Source: Nephrotoma appendiculata (Eukaryota > Arthropoda > Insecta > Diptera > Tipulidae). From it: 64,000 bases of DNA. Below the pieces are notes generated by a model. That model had not been told where the DNA came from. It made no database searches and was given only the letters and a program-made list of their open reading frames with translations. A program made the position numbers and the translations under genes. Location of the stretch: positions 153,194,872 to 153,258,871 of the forward strand of contig OX371223.1 of NCBI GenBank assembly GCA_947310385.1, read 5' to 3'. Below, piece after piece: positions 1 to 11,880 of the stretch; position 1 is the stretch's first letter, and every line of letters begins with the position of its first letter.

Positions 1-481
1 CAACCTCGCCAATGAACTGCCCCGAGCGGAGCGGTTCTGTCACCGTCAGTAAATAGAACGGACCTCCATTTTGTGATGTTCTAATTAGTGTGTTTGCGAG
101 CATATTCGAGACGCTCCTTGCGGTGGCATGCTGTCAATTTTGAGCCTCTAATGAACCGTCTTGGAGTGAGTTTGGTTTCCTTCAAGCGTCTTCTAACTGT
201 TCATTGAATAACAGCTCGATCTCGAACTTGCTCCGGCTGCACATCGACGCACGTGAGAGGACGATTTCGCAGTGGAGTTTAGACGATAAATCGATTATTT
301 CTCTCAGGTGTACACCGATACCGGCTGGTATGTTGTCTCCGATTAAAGTTTCTTAATATCTTCTCGATATTCTTGAGACAACCAATTGGCTCATGTTTAG
401 CTGACGAGTGACTTATCGTTGATTGCGTCCTTTTAGTAATAAAGCAACAACTTGTGCGGTTTTTTCTGGAGTAGTTTCCAT
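1..481 (-). pseudogene. Tc1-like transposase relic, N-terminal part
   Basis: Reading the minus strand from the ATG at 481 gives METTPEKTAQVVALLLKGR followed by an in-frame stop, then a helix-turn-helix-like stretch (VTRQLNMSQLVVSRI). With frame changes the text continues as TVRRRLKETKLTPRRF and KERLEYARKHTN, and ends near the left edge in KWRSVLFTDGD. This is the usual order of a Tc1-family transposase: paired-like HTH region, linker with RRRL, then the first catalytic Asp in a (L/F)TD context. At least two stops and several frameshifts make it a dead copy. The C-terminal catalytic half lies outside the window. Such a protein would bind terminal repeats and cut DNA at TA sites. Assignment to Tc1 rather than mariner rests on the HTH and RRRL text and is fairly secure. 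Confidence 0.7.
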
Positions 482-630
482 AATTTTGAGGAAACATCGA
501 ATGAAACTGGTCAGATTTGTTCAGGTCAACGCCTGATAAGTGACTGATGGCAAATATCATTCAACGTGGTATTTATTATACATTAGACGCAGCACGCCAA
601 TAGTTTTCACCGAAACATCACATTTTGCAA

Positions 631-658
631 CGATTGTTTTAATTTGAAAAGTACTGTA
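631..658 (-). repeat. probable outer terminal repeat of the Tc1-like relic
   Basis: On the minus strand the sequence reads TA then CAGTACTTTTCAAATTAAAA, about 150 bases upstream of the transposase ATG. Tc1-family ends typically start CAGT next to a TA target duplication. The partner repeat lies outside the window, so this cannot be confirmed here. Confidence 0.4.
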
Positions 659-1589
659 TACTTTTTAATGATAAAGGTGTCCTTTTAAAGATAAAATACT
701 ATGCTGTCAAAAAAGTTGTTTTAGGAAAATTTTAAAAAATACGAATTTTTGTACGCGCGGAGGTTTGAGTCGATTTAGTTACTCGCGAGTCTATTATCGA
801 TGCTCTTAAACTTTTTCAAACTTTCATTTTATTTCTGATATGTACTGCTAAATAAGGCCCCTTGGCAAGTAGATCATCATTTACAAAGTCTCTGAAATTG
901 AAATGATTAGAATTCAAAATTTTACCTGGTTCTAATAATTTGTACTCCACTAGAATAAATATTGGTTAGTTCTCAGAATGGTTCCGGATTTAAATTTTCG
1001 TTCGTGCCTGGAAGTGGGCATTTGCTCTAATTTCGTTTCTCTCTTATCCCATTTACATACCCAAGTTTATTATCGCACAAAGAAATAAATAGTTTGAATA
1101 ACTAGGAAGTCTACCAAGAAGTTTGCATTTATTGTAACTGATTAGTTATAGCGTGAAATATTATTTTTGTAATGTATACCCTGTAAATCCGGATCATTAT
1201 TGTGTGCTGATTTTCCATGTAACATGTAACATTTAGTGTTTAAATTTATTTTTATAAATAACCCCAACACCATTTAAATTTCACCTTTCACATTTTAAAT
1301 ATTATAATTTGAACAATATGCCAAACCGAACAAATGTAAGAACTATAAAATAATAATTAAATGTGGAAAATGTACGAACACGATATTATCGATATCGGCA
1401 TCATAAAAAATTTATTAAACGAAAATAAATCAAAGGATTCTTGAAACGCGATACGAATTTTTATAAATTTGTAATCTGATCCGTGTCTAACCAACCATAC
1501 TGGAAACGGAAACCTAAACCTAAATAAAATTATTCGTCCACAGAGCAACACAAACATTAATTAGCCTCTTATTTTATTAATGTTTTCAG
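659..1589. other. AT-rich noncoding stretch
   Basis: No coding, RNA or repeat signal was recognised apart from short A/T runs. Open frames here are short and lack domain-like composition. Confidence 0.5.
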
Positions 1590-1736
1590 TGCCTAGGCCC
1601 ACCCGCTTCTAAATGTGGTGTATACAAAAATCCTGAATATTTTTCGTATCATAAATTCAGCCACACAGCGATGCATGAATTTATGGACAGTTGCCGAGCA
1701 TTCGAGTGCCTGAAATATCCAAAAAAGAAGAAATAA
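1590..1736 (+). CDS. possible 3'-terminal exon of an unrecognised host gene
   Basis: A pyrimidine-rich acceptor (TGTTTTCAG, ending at 1589) is followed by 48 open codons and a TAA at 1734-1736. The peptide begins CLGPPASKCGVYKNPEYF, continues YHKFSHTAMHEFMDSC and ends LKYPKKKK. It has four cysteines and ordinary amino-acid composition, unlike the Phe/Ile/Lys/Asn-rich chance frames nearby. The acceptor, the composition and the stop together suggest a last coding exon, perhaps of a small cysteine-containing protein. I do not recognise the family. No upstream exon with a matching donor was identified. Chance is a real alternative, because 48 codons is short. Confidence 0.25.
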   Translation, partial: CLGPPASKCGVYKNPEYFSYHKFSHTAMHEFMDSCRAFECLKYPKKKK

Positions 1737-2540
1737 TTACAGGCAATATCGAAAATTAAATTATTGGTAATTTGTGAAATCGTTACGAAGGCGTTAATCA
1801 TCTGAATTTCAAGTGCACGCAATTGTTTGGTGAAATATTAAAACACGAAGAAAAATTAAATGAAAAATGGTCATGTGAGAATATGCTTTTGATAAAATTT
1901 CTACACCTTTAGAAAATTTATCACATTATACCTTTTGAACAGAGAGTGTACCAAAAAATGATTTACTGTAAATGAGTTTTTCTATATCATCATTTAACGC
2001 TGAAAATATATTTGGGTGGCAAAAAATATTCGGCATTTTTTGTTGGTGGTGTTGTTTAGGTGGAAAAATTATGTCTTAAAAAATACTTTATTGATGGTGA
2101 GTAAATGATTTATGGATTTATTTATTTAACAGGTTAAACGTATATACACACATTGGAGATTTTTTACGGAATGATCGGTTTGAATTGTTTGACAATCCGA
2201 TAAAATATTGTGTCAGAGTAAAGAATTTATCGACTGGGTAGGGTCACGGTCATATAATTTATAAAATTGTATTTTTTTTTGTTTAAAAACCATTATCATG
2301 ATAAAACTGAATTAACGGATGTAACGATAAATCTTAATATATTTCATAGGGCACCTTTTAAAATTTATTTTAGTCAAACATTTAGGCAAATTCCTACTCA
2401 ATAAGGCGCGTGTTGCGGTTGTCAAATGCAATTTGCATCAATAACGTATTTAACGCTTTTTAGATGTGATTCGGAATGTATGGTGGTGTATGTGTCATTG
2501 GACTCGAGGTTTTTTTGTTAAATAGAAATAGAATTTAAGT
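1737..2540. other. AT-rich noncoding stretch
   Basis: Nothing recognisable. It precedes the gypsy integrase relic and may be flanking DNA or decayed retroelement sequence. Confidence 0.4.
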
Positions 2541-3754
2541 GTGATTAAAATATTTAAATCTTGTAATTTTCTACACGAGTATCTAAAATTCGAGGTCGTT
2601 TGCACGATTATTTGTTTTGCTATTTCGCATTTGTGTCTTTCGTATGGATCCAAATACGTGGATACCGTTATATCAGAATGGAAGCTTCGAGTTCCAGAGG
2701 AAATGACGAATGAGGAATTAATGAAACAAGCCCATTGTTCTCCTTCTTCGGCCCATATGGGGGTACAAAAAACATTAGAACGTTTGCAGCGTCAGTTTTA
2801 TTGGCCCAGTATGGCTGTAGACGTCAAACAGTTTGCTATTCAATGTAGAAAATGTAAAATGAATAAACCTGTAAATCAACTGTTGAAACCACGTATGGGA
2901 AACCAACCGGAATCATGCAGGCCGTTCCAGCGGTTATACGTCGATTTTATTGGCCCATATCCAAAATCGAAAAATGGACATTGTTTTCTACTGATTGTGT
3001 TAGACCATTTCTCTAAATTTACCCTTCTAAAACCCCTAAAACAGGCTAATACTAAAGCACTCTGTAAATTTGTGGAAAATCAAGTTTTCAACATGTTTTC
3101 TGTTCCCGAAACCCTAGTTTCTGATAACGGCAAACAGTTTGTGTCCAAACAGTTCCAAGAGCTCTTACATAAGTATGGAGTGAATCATTTGCGTACACCC
3201 GTTTACTCACCGCAAGCTAACGCTTCCGAAAGAGTGAATCGGACTATTGTGGGTGCAATTCGATGTTATGTAATGGATTCGCATAAGAATTGGGATATTC
3301 ATATACACGAAATTGCGGCAGCCATTCGAAATTGCGTACATGGAACCACAAAATACCCTCCACATTTTTTGGTGTTCGGACAATATATGGTACAACATGG
3401 TTCTGATTATAAGCTAAGAGAGTTACTTGAAGGAGCAAACGATAATTTTATGAATATCAGCTCTAAACCCGATCGACTTACTTCGATTAATAACAAGGTG
3501 ATGTTATATTTAAAGTCAGCATACAATAAGAGCGCTCAGAAGTACAATTTCGAAACAGAAACTTAAATCCAGGACAAGCAGTTTTTGTTAGATCTTTCGC
3601 GCAGAGTGATGCCGCAAACCAATTTGCCGCTAAATTACACCACAAATTTATACCAGCCGTTGTGCGCGAGAAAGTCGGCAATGTTGCCTACCATTTAAAT
3701 GATGAGAAGGGCAAACCTTTAGGATTATATCATTTAAAAGATATCCGTACGTAG
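2541..3754 (+). pseudogene. Ty3/gypsy integrase relic (zinc-binding, catalytic core and C-terminal part)
   Basis: The frame from 2541 encodes an integrase from about residue 45 onward. The zinc-binding HHCC region is complete (His65, His72, Cys102, Cys105 within AHCSPSSAHMGV and CRKCKM). The catalytic triad is visible as Asp135 (YVDFIGP), Asp195 (VSDNGKQF) and Glu230 (ANASERVNRT), with the last two spaced about 35 residues as in retroviral-type integrases. The frame stops at 3566, but a shifted frame carries on with LNPGQAVFVRSFAQ to LGLYHLKDIRT and a TAG at 3752-3754, the usual C-terminal chromatin/DNA-binding tail. No reverse transcriptase precedes it, so the element is 5'-truncated and the first ~45 residues are probably not integrase. 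One frameshift near 3555 is the only clear lesion in the enzyme. It would join element cDNA to host DNA. Confidence 0.85.
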
Positions 3755-5253
3755 TCTAATATTTGCTTGACTTTAAGCCCGGCTACCAATGAGACTCCTT
3801 CTCAGGTGGGTTGTTCCCATGATTTGTGACACTAATCTGGTCACCTTTATATTATACCTATTAACCTACCTATTACCCTAATACCATCCTTGTTTATGGT
3901 TAACTCAACTAGTTCATCCGCTTTTATAGTACTAGACATTATAAATTGCCGGACAACGAAAATTTTAGGGAGTTAAGTTGAGAAAGTAAGACAGTGAAGT
4001 CAAAATTTGGTTTTAAAGTACCATATGTAGTTAGTTTTTTTTTGCAATATAGTAACAACAAAGTGGTCCGCAAAATATTAAATTTTTTTTTTTTTGTGAA
4101 AAAAATTGAAAAGCATAAACATAATTAATAAATAATATTTAATTTTATATCGTGATTAGTTCGTGCAAAAAAAAAATTAAATAAAAGTTATGACTTGTTA
4201 ATAAAAAAATAAAAGCAGAAAACAATGAAAAACATATTGGTAGTCCGTGTCTAGTAATTAACGGTACCAATACTAAAAAAAATAAAAATATATTGTGTGT
4301 GGTTATATGCTCACCACTATAGTGGATTAAAATCGATAAATAATCAAATTTAACAATTTTGTATATATGATTTTTATTGCAAATAAAAAGAAATTAAATA
4401 ATAATAATCTAATTTGAAAATAATATGTATGATCCATATCCTCTGAATAAATTATATACTTTAATTATATAAGAAAAAAAAAATTGTGGCCGTTATTGTT
4501 TTCTTTCAAGTGACATGTCAAGTTATCTTGGTTCGGTACATTCCATGTGTTTGCTTTGTGAATGGTTTTGGTTTTGGTTGTGTTCCAAAATTCCGAGTGA
4601 ATAAACGAACTTTTAGTGACAGGCAAGTTACATCATACTAATATACTTGCTAAATAAACCAAATACAAGATTCCTCTGTGGTAAATAGCAATTTAAAAAA
4701 AAAAAAGCCTTATGAGTTATAATAGACCAACAAGAAATAACCAACAAACAAACTCAACGTAGTAAAGACAAAACAAAACATTTAACAGCAACACATACTA
4801 CACATTCAATTCTACTAATGAAAGAATTGGTTTATTGCGGCACACAATTCGTCGGTCAATAAAAAGAAAAAACGATGATTTTGAAAGCTGATTGAAATCT
4901 GGGGTGCACGAGTGATTGCAGTTTGGCGGCGAAGCGGTTTTTTTTGGAATAGAACACAACGGAGGTTCCTATCCAGCATATACGAATATATACGTTGAAG
5001 GAAAGTGGGCAAGTTTTTTTCATTTTATCACATATTATTATATTTTTTTTTTATTGGTGCATATTTTCTATAATTTTGTTATTTTTTTGTAAACCATTAT
5101 GTTTTTCCGCGTGTTCGGTTTTGCTGTCTAGTGGCATTATGAATTCTTAAATTAAAAATCAGGGAATGAAACTAAAATAGGTCTGTTAGCTGACATGTGG
5201 TGTGATGTTAACTTCAAAACAGTACAATTAGTGTTATAATGCGGTTACTTCTC
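3755..5253. other. AT-rich noncoding region after the gypsy integrase
   Basis: A 3' untranslated region and LTR would be expected here. TGTGACACTAATCTGGTCAC near 3824-3843 is an inverted GTGAC/GTCAC pair and could mark an LTR start, but I found no second LTR copy. Positions 4010-4500 are dominated by A and T runs. Confidence 0.3.
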
Positions 5254-5341
5254 GATTACTTGTAGCCTTGGACCACCCACGCCGTACCGACGAGTGATAG
5301 CCGGAGACCAGTCGACCGCACCAAGGTATGCTACAAGTAAT
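5254..5341. repeat. 88-base hairpin (inverted repeat)
   Basis: ATTACTTGTAGC plus CTTGG pairs with CCAAGG and GCTACAAGTAAT; a TAT bulge interrupts the second arm. The loop of about 50 bases is GC-richer than its surroundings. I see no RNA family that it matches. Confidence 0.5.
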
Positions 5342-5650
5342 AATTCTGTTAACAACCATTATCCTCTCATTTGGATGATAAGGGCTGTTACAAACTGCAA
5401 CAACTCTTATATCAACACAATCAATTGGTCAAATTGATTAAAACTGCACGCTGATTTTCGCCAGACGCTGCCAATAATTCCAAGATCAACAGCTGCTGAT
5501 CTTATTTGACGCTTGCTTGAAGTCATCGAATTTGTGGAGGTACGTGAAAATTCTCAAGTTAACAACGAATATGCGAGTCGCGTTGCAAAATGACGAATGG
5601 ACGTATTTTCAAAGCAATTATTATACATTGGAAGTAGAAGAAATCTGACC

Positions 5651-5906
5651 CTATTAAAGCTAGCCGATATTTCCAGCCGAAAGATAATGCAGATAGTGTC
5701 TTGACTATTTGTTAAACTTTCTTTTTTCTCTCGCTCCTATCGATTTTTAAATTCCTATAAACTGAAATAGTTTTCCTTTCACCCGAATGATACAACCCGA
5801 TCCTAGATTCGTAAATTCTTAAGTTCATGACTGATTTTTGCTGTATTCAAGACACTATCTGCATTATCAGTCGGCTGGAAAATGTTGGCTAACTTTAACA
5901 GTATAG
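5651..5906. repeat. inverted-repeat element (~55-bp arms), MITE-like
   Basis: The left arm 5651-5704 includes GCAGATAGTGTCTTGA. The right arm, from 5847, includes TCAAGACACTATCTGC, and the outer parts correspond as CTATTAAAGCTAGCC against GGCTAACTTTAACAG. The arms look roughly 80% identical with a ~140-bp AT-rich centre. A related half (GGCTAACTTTAACA) recurs near 26888. No clear target duplication was found. Confidence 0.55.
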
Positions 5907-6117
5907 AAATCTGTTTAACGTTTCGACTGGTTTCATTTCGTTACCACCTAATTTTTATCAATTCGCAACCTCTAAAAAAGAATTGCATCAACGGTCACGA
6001 AAGTATTCTCGAATATTGGTGCAAATAACAAAAACCATGTTTAGTTCAGCGAAAGAGCCATTTTGGCAGTGAAAAATAAGGACGTGGACGAAATGAATAT
6101 AAATAATTGTTATTGCC

Positions 6118-6500
6118 TGTTATTGCCAAGAGAATTTCCCCAAACTGAGTATGCGTCTTGAATAAACCAAACATTATCTAAAAATACTAGACTCATTCAT
6201 GGCCAAGAGCTTATAGTGGTTTCTGGAACGGTCATATTGAAATTTTTCCGTTCCACATATGACAAGGAGTGGGCTTAGACACATTTGACCCTGTCATTGC
6301 CAAGAGAATTTCCTCAAATTGTGAGTGCATCTCAAATGGACCAAATATGATCTAAAAATAGTAGTCTCATTCATGGCCAAGACTTTGCAGTGGTTTCTGG
6401 AACGGATATATTGAAATTGTTCCGTTCCACATATGACAAGGGGTGGTTTTTGACACATTTGACCCTGTTATTGCCAAAAGAATTTCTTCCAAATGTATGT
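6118..6500. repeat. 174-bp tandem repeat, about 2.2 copies
   Basis: ATTGCCAAGAGAATTT recurs at 6122, 6296 and (with one change) 6470, each 174 bases apart. Other landmarks repeat in register: TTCATGGCCAAGA, GTGGTTTCTGGAACGG and CCGTTCCACATATGACAAG. Unit length and local tandem arrangement fit a short satellite-like array. It has no coding potential. Confidence 0.85.
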
Positions 6501-8229
6501 ACTCGAATCGAAATATTGATCGCGCTCAAGTGGATAAATAATCATAGATGATGATGTTGTTTCATACTATTCGTGTGGAGCTAGAGGTAAATTATTGCAG
6601 TTTGGTCGTTGCAACCTAATGAGAAGACCAACTTTTATCGGTACGAAACCAAACTGCCAAGAGAAAACTTGAGGAAGTTCTCATTTTTGTAAGGGGTTGT
6701 GTCACTTTGAACATACAAGTACCCTTGGGGTTAAAAATGGGAGGGGGGGGTGAGTGAATTTTCTACTTTGTGGTAGAGATATTGTAAGTAAATGACCTCT
6801 TTTTTTGGTGGCCCGAAAGGTCTCAAACATTGTGAATGTCATAGAAAATAATAGCCGAAAATTTTATAGTAATAATACAGACGAATTTAAAATTTCTTAA
6901 TTAGGAAAATGTTCACGCGCATATGACATTGGCTATGTACGTTGGTTGTCAAAATATTGGATTGTTTAAGGGTTGTTTAGATGACCTACATATAGTGATG
7001 GTAGAATCCTTATATAAATAAATTTTAGGTTGACCGGATAAATCTGGTGTGTACGATTGTGCTTGAAGTTGGATTCAATCGAGCTAAAAAATAAAATTAA
7101 CTCAACTTTGAAGATGGTTATACATGTTTAAGTTTCTATGGAATATAATTCCAGTTATTTAAAAGTTTCTGCATTATTATGCTACAGTTAAACAGTCAGA
7201 AACAATACATAATTATAAACCGTACACGTAAAACACAATTTTTTATTTTTATTTTTAGATCAAATTAACTTCCAATGTTCGTATGTCCCTATAACAGACA
7301 TATTCACATTGAATATAATTTAAAGCAATTTACGGTCACGTTTTTACTCAATGTGATGTGCAAAAATTTTTATAACTACATAAAAGCTTTGATTAATCTG
7401 CATATACATTTGTATACTCATAGCAAGCACGTTGCAAAGCCCAACGAAACGTCGTATGAATTTGTATGAGAAACATTAAATTTTCAAACCACTAAAGTTA
7501 TTATAATTCAACGGATTGTTTATTGGTTTAAATGATAACTGACCTATACATCGCAACAATAATGTCGCGGAAAATATATCGCCGAGAAAATATTAGTTAA
7601 CAAGAGAAAATGTGGCCTTCAGTGATTTGAATAGATCAGGTACGCGTTTTTAAAATATCAATTTCAAATTATATTTCAATTCATGAATTTAAAAATCACA
7701 AATGAAATATTTTACAGGATGCCTTCTCGCGTCGATTGCTTCTATTTAAAAATTGATAGTAATTTTTTGGGGTTTAATTCCATCTATCTGCCACAATGCA
7801 AGAAATAATATATGCCTTCGGCGGTTGCTTTAAAACATACAGCTATGGACGAAGAGTGGCAGTAACCGAAGAAAAAAGAGTGAGGAAATGCATATTTACA
7901 TAGAGCGTATAATCTTAAACGCTGTATCCACTATGTAAATTGGTTTTTAGGGCAGGTGTAATTCCGATTGAGGAAAAAACAAGAAAGGAATGGGATCTTA
8001 CCGCATGAACAGAAAAATTCGGCAAGATTGGTAGCACCGGTGAAAATTTCATTTTAAGCGAGTCATTAATTATACTTGAAAAAATAATCCGAGCGACAGG
8101 ATTTGTAAATGATTCGTTTTAGACTGTTTGTCTCTGCAGAATCGCTATACAATTGAAAGCTAAACTGATCAGATGAAATTCGAAGAAAAAGTTCTAGTAT
8201 TTATTTGGTTGAGATAATTTTTATTAAAT
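6501..8229. other. noncoding stretch without recognised features
   Basis: It includes a G-run (near 6751) and AT-rich sequence. A possible acceptor at about 7718 (TTTTACAG) leads into only a dozen open codons, so I do not call an exon. Confidence 0.4.
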
Positions 8230-9010
8230 AAATTCACACATGATGTTTCACTGAAATATTTATTACAAAATTTAATCAAATATAATTAGATTACAATAAC
8301 ATATTTCAAGCAAGATGTAAATCGTTTCACTCCTTCAGTCTTAAATGTTTTACACTTTAAATTGAAATACAAAAAAAATGTAATTAAATATTTAGCAAAT
8401 TGCGTTTGAGCTAAATACTTATTAACTTAAACAACATACCGAATCATGTTTCACTGAAGCATTTACTACAATATTTGCACAAATAAAATTTGATTACAAT
8501 TTTATACGCAGGAAGTGAAATTTTCCATTGCCAAAGTCAAAAATAATTTAGACTTTAAATTAAAATACAGAATTATTTGATCTACTTAAATAAGATGCCC
8601 ATTGCGAGTAACCATTTACTGACCTATTAAAAAACAAAACATTACATGCACGAAGTGAATGTTTATATTCAATTTACAAAAATTATAAAATAGATTTCAA
8701 TAATTACATGCACGAAGTAAATTTTTCAAATATTAAAGCCATATATATTCCAGTGTTTAAAATTAAAAACAATAAGTATTAAACATTTATTGACTTACAA
8801 ATAATTACATACACGAAGTGAATATTAATGTTCAATTCGTTTTGCGTAAAACAACTTCGTACAAGATGGGCATACCGATTCATGTTTCACTGAAGCATGT
8901 ACTACAATATTTGCACAAATAGAAATGAACTACAATTATTATACACAGGATATGAAATCTTTCATCGTTAAAGCCATAAATATTTTAGGGTTTAAATTAA
9001 AATAAAGAAT
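8230..9010. repeat. degenerate satellite-like array, ~200-bp unit
   Basis: ATGTTTCACTGAA recurs at about 8243, 8445 and 8882. The block that follows it (TACTACAATATTTGCACAAAT) recurs at the last two. A second motif, ATTACATGCACGAAGTGAAT, recurs near 8640, 8702 and 8801. Spacing is about 202 bp and then about 437 bp, consistent with a diverged tandem array containing deleted units. The array abuts the 3' end of the LINE. Confidence 0.6.
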
Positions 9011-9104
9011 TTATTTATTTAATATTTAAATACAAATAAGCCAATAGTGTACATATTTTTTTTTTATTTTTTTTTATTGTTCATTCTCATTCAATAACAA
9101 CGGC

Positions 9105-9144
9105 GGATTATCCAGTGAATTTAATGTTCCTTTAAGGATAATCC
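9105..9144 (-). repeat. 3' UTR hairpin of the LINE
   Basis: GGATTATCC at 9105 and GGATAATCC ending at 9144 are complementary and enclose a loop read on the plus strand as AGTGAATTTAATGTTCCTTTAA. It sits about 30 bases from the A-rich tail. In many LINEs such a structure is recognised by the element's own reverse transcriptase. A diverged version is present at the 3' end of the SINE at 17585-17943. Confidence 0.6.
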
Positions 9145-9238
9145 AAGTTGTTATACATAATTATACAAAAGTTACAAAATTTACATTCATAGATATATAA
9201 ATATTATAAAATTTTTTAAAATTAAAGATAACAGAGAT

Positions 9239-10389
9239 TTAGTTCCAAAATAATAGAATATTTGATTTAAAGTAATTTTTAATATTTTTTTTAAATTGTA
9301 AGTAGTTTTCAGATTGCTTTATAAATTCAGGTACTTGATTATAAATAAATGGGCCCATAAACGTGATCGATTTTCTTCCAAATTCAGTTCTAATATGATG
9401 CGAATCAATTCTGTTACAATTTCGAGTTGAATACACATGATGAGCGTAATTAAAGTCTATATTAGACATAAATGAAGATATATTTATGCTTTTATACATA
9501 TAAAGGGTTAATTGAAGCTTATATAAGACATTTATAGGCAATATCATAATATCATATTTGCTATATTAAAACCTAGTGGAAAATAGAAGTGGCAATCTGT
9601 ATACTGCTTTTACACTTTTGTTTTGCATAACTTGCAATCTCTTCAGCCTTGGTAAGGTAGCTGTTCCATATACGATAAGGCCATAACTAAGTTGCGAATG
9701 AATAAACGAAAAATAATACATAAGCAATACCCTAGTAGGAACAAAGAAAGATAATTTTCTGAGTAACCCAACAAGTGGAGCAATTTTCTTACTTGTGATA
9801 TTGATGTGATCATCCCAAAACATATGTTCGTCAAATGCAACTCCCAAATATTTGAAAGAACTAACTCTCTCAATATTAATGTTATTAACTTCAAATAGAG
9901 GTAAACTAGTCATCGATTTATAAGGGGAACAAAATACCATATATTTGGTTTTAGATATATTGAGAGCTATTAAATTGGAATAAAATATTCTTAAAGTATG
10001 CTAACGTCATGTTTCATATCAATCAATATACTGTCTGGATCATGGGTTTCATAAAATAAAGCCGTATCATCTGCAAATATTCTAATCTGACCCTTGAGCG
10101 GCAAATAGGAAATATCATTAATATAATTGAGGAACAAAAGTGGTCCTAAAACACTACCTTGAGGGACACCACATTTGATATCTAACATTTCACTTCCTAC
10201 TCCATTTATCATCCCATACTGTTTTCGATTTGATAAATAACTTTTCAATAAATTGTAAGGAATGCTACGTACGCCATAACAGTATAATTTACTTAGAAGT
10301 AACTGATGATCAATACAATCAAATGCTTTCTGTAAATCCAAGAAAAGCGCCCAAACATACCTTTTTGAATCAAAAGCAGTATATATCAT
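9239..10389 (-). pseudogene. LINE reverse transcriptase and C-terminal part (ORF2, frameshifted)
   Basis: Three pieces make up the RT. The piece 9991-10389 has ALFLDLQKAFDCIDHQLL, GVPQGSVLGPLLFLNYINDI and the catalytic FADDTALF. The piece 9566-9940 has the thumb region (SSFKYLGVAFDEHMFW). The piece 9239-9547 is the C-terminal tail. A frame change near 9975 is bridged by a reading LRIFYSNLIALNISKTKYM, and another lies near 9555. The fingers region that normally precedes LDLQKAFD (including the FRPISLL/GFR motifs) is missing, so about 100 residues have been deleted where the endonuclease frame meets this one near 10390. It would have copied element RNA at a nicked target. Confidence 0.85.
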
Positions 10390-10393
10390 ACTC

Positions 10394-11860
10394 TCAATTT
10401 ATTAAAGTTACATTAAAAGTATCAGACAACATGTACGAAAAAAACTCAATTCTACATTTCAGCGCGCAGCTATTAATTTTTTGCGGACCTCCACCTTTAC
10501 CACTACTAAGCGAACAGATAACATTACAAACTTCAGCAGGTGTAATTGATGATAGATACATGCCATCTGAAATCCATTTAATAGTTCCAAACCTGTGTAT
10601 GTCTCTGTCGGAGGTAATAGATTCACTGGTTAAGTAACCTGCGTTAACAAAGAAGCAATTGAAAAGATTAGCTATCTCAAGAGAATCACTTACGTATCGG
10701 CCATTAAAGTAAATTTTATCAAATTTAAGTGAATCGAGATTTTTATTAAAAAATAAGTTCACGTTCTTCCATAAATCTCTCTCATTTAAATCTGTAAACA
10801 TATTACTAAAGTAACGCTTTTTAGCATAATATTTTTTAGAAGCTAATAATTTAGATACACGTTCCAATTCAGATTTCAGAGCAACGTTACTAGGATTATG
10901 TTTAATTTTTTTTAGAACTTTATTTTTTTTACGAATGTCACTCCAAATGTCAAGTGTGATCCACGGACATGCCGTATTTTTCAGCTTAACATCTACACTT
11001 ATTGTCTTTGAGTAACTATCTATCAATTCACCATATTTTTCAACAATCGGATCATTCACATTAAATGGCATTGCAAGTAGAAAATTATTGAATAATTCAT
11101 TAACTTTTGCCATGTCTACTATCTTATTTTCAAGAGTTTTCTTAATATACTTAGAAGTAAAGAAAAAATTTGACAAAAGGAAATTGTGATCGCTAATAGT
11201 GGAGTATATCGTAGAATTGACGATTTTAGTTATATTTATGAAACTAGATACGGAATGATCTAAAATATTGTCACTTGCGGAACAAGTTGCGTACGTATTT
11301 GTAGTGATCAAACCATGGGTCATCAACAGATTATTATACTCAATGACATTACCATCTGTTTTATTAACGGCAATATTAATATCCCCAAGTAATATGTTAT
11401 AAGTACAGCGGTTTCCAGATAGAAGATTATCCAACCAATTGAAGAAACAATCAACATCGGAACCTGGCGGTCGATAGATACCACAGATTTTTGTATTATT
11501 AAGACGAGCAAGCAAAACTTGAATAAAATTAAATGGGTACAAGCCGTTATCCATATTCAAGATGCAATACTCGATATGTTTTTTAATGTATATTGCAAGA
11601 CCACCTCCAGTTCGATCATCTCTACAAGAAAAGCAACTATTAAAATTGTTGATAGGATAGGCTATCGAATTATGACTCTGAATAAAAGTTTCAGAAATAA
11701 CTAAAATATCGATATCCGATTGAAGACTATCTATGAACTCTAACATATTATCAAATTTAACAAAATCATTCATGCCACGAATATTTATTTGTAATGTTTT
11801 CAATTGTCGAGCATTAGTCACAAAATAACAGTTAGGATTCATAGTCATCAACATTATCAA
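10394..11860 (-). pseudogene. LINE apurinic-type endonuclease region (ORF2 N-terminal half)
   Basis: A 488-codon frame carries an exonuclease-endonuclease-phosphatase fold. LKTLQINIRGMND is the first strand, ILVISETFIQ holds the catalytic Glu, DRTGGGLAIYIKK is the GG(L/V)A(I/V)Y block, CGIYRPPGS the YRPP block, NILLGDINIAVN the GD.N motif and ISDHNFLL the terminal SDH. All the motifs are intact. After the endonuclease the frame runs into the linker before RT (NLFNCFFVNAG), then ends abruptly at 10394 because of the deletion. It would nick target DNA to prime reverse transcription. Confidence 0.85.
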
Positions 11861-11880
11861 AATATTGATTATGACAGCGA

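Larger units (their letters stand above)
9055..11880 (-). mobile_element. CR1-group-like non-LTR retrotransposon (LINE), defective
   Basis: On the minus strand the order is endonuclease, reverse transcriptase, C-terminal tail, short 3' UTR with a hairpin, then an A-rich tail (T-rich on the plus strand, about 9057-9078). The C-terminal text FGRKSITFMGPFIYNQVP resembles the end of ORF2 in CR1/L2/Rex-type elements, and the DDT-type RT fits. There is no ORF1, so the copy is probably 5'-truncated at or just upstream of ORF2. Several frameshifts and an internal deletion make it inactive. I place it in the CR1 group broadly; naming the exact clade would need a phylogeny. Confidence 0.8.

Noticed and set aside
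4010..4500. A/T runs as a replication origin or satellite
   Set aside because: No periodic unit was found, only low-complexity sequence.
10230..10637. A 135-codon plus-strand frame
   Set aside because: It is the reverse strand of the LINE endonuclease/RT junction and has no domain of its own.
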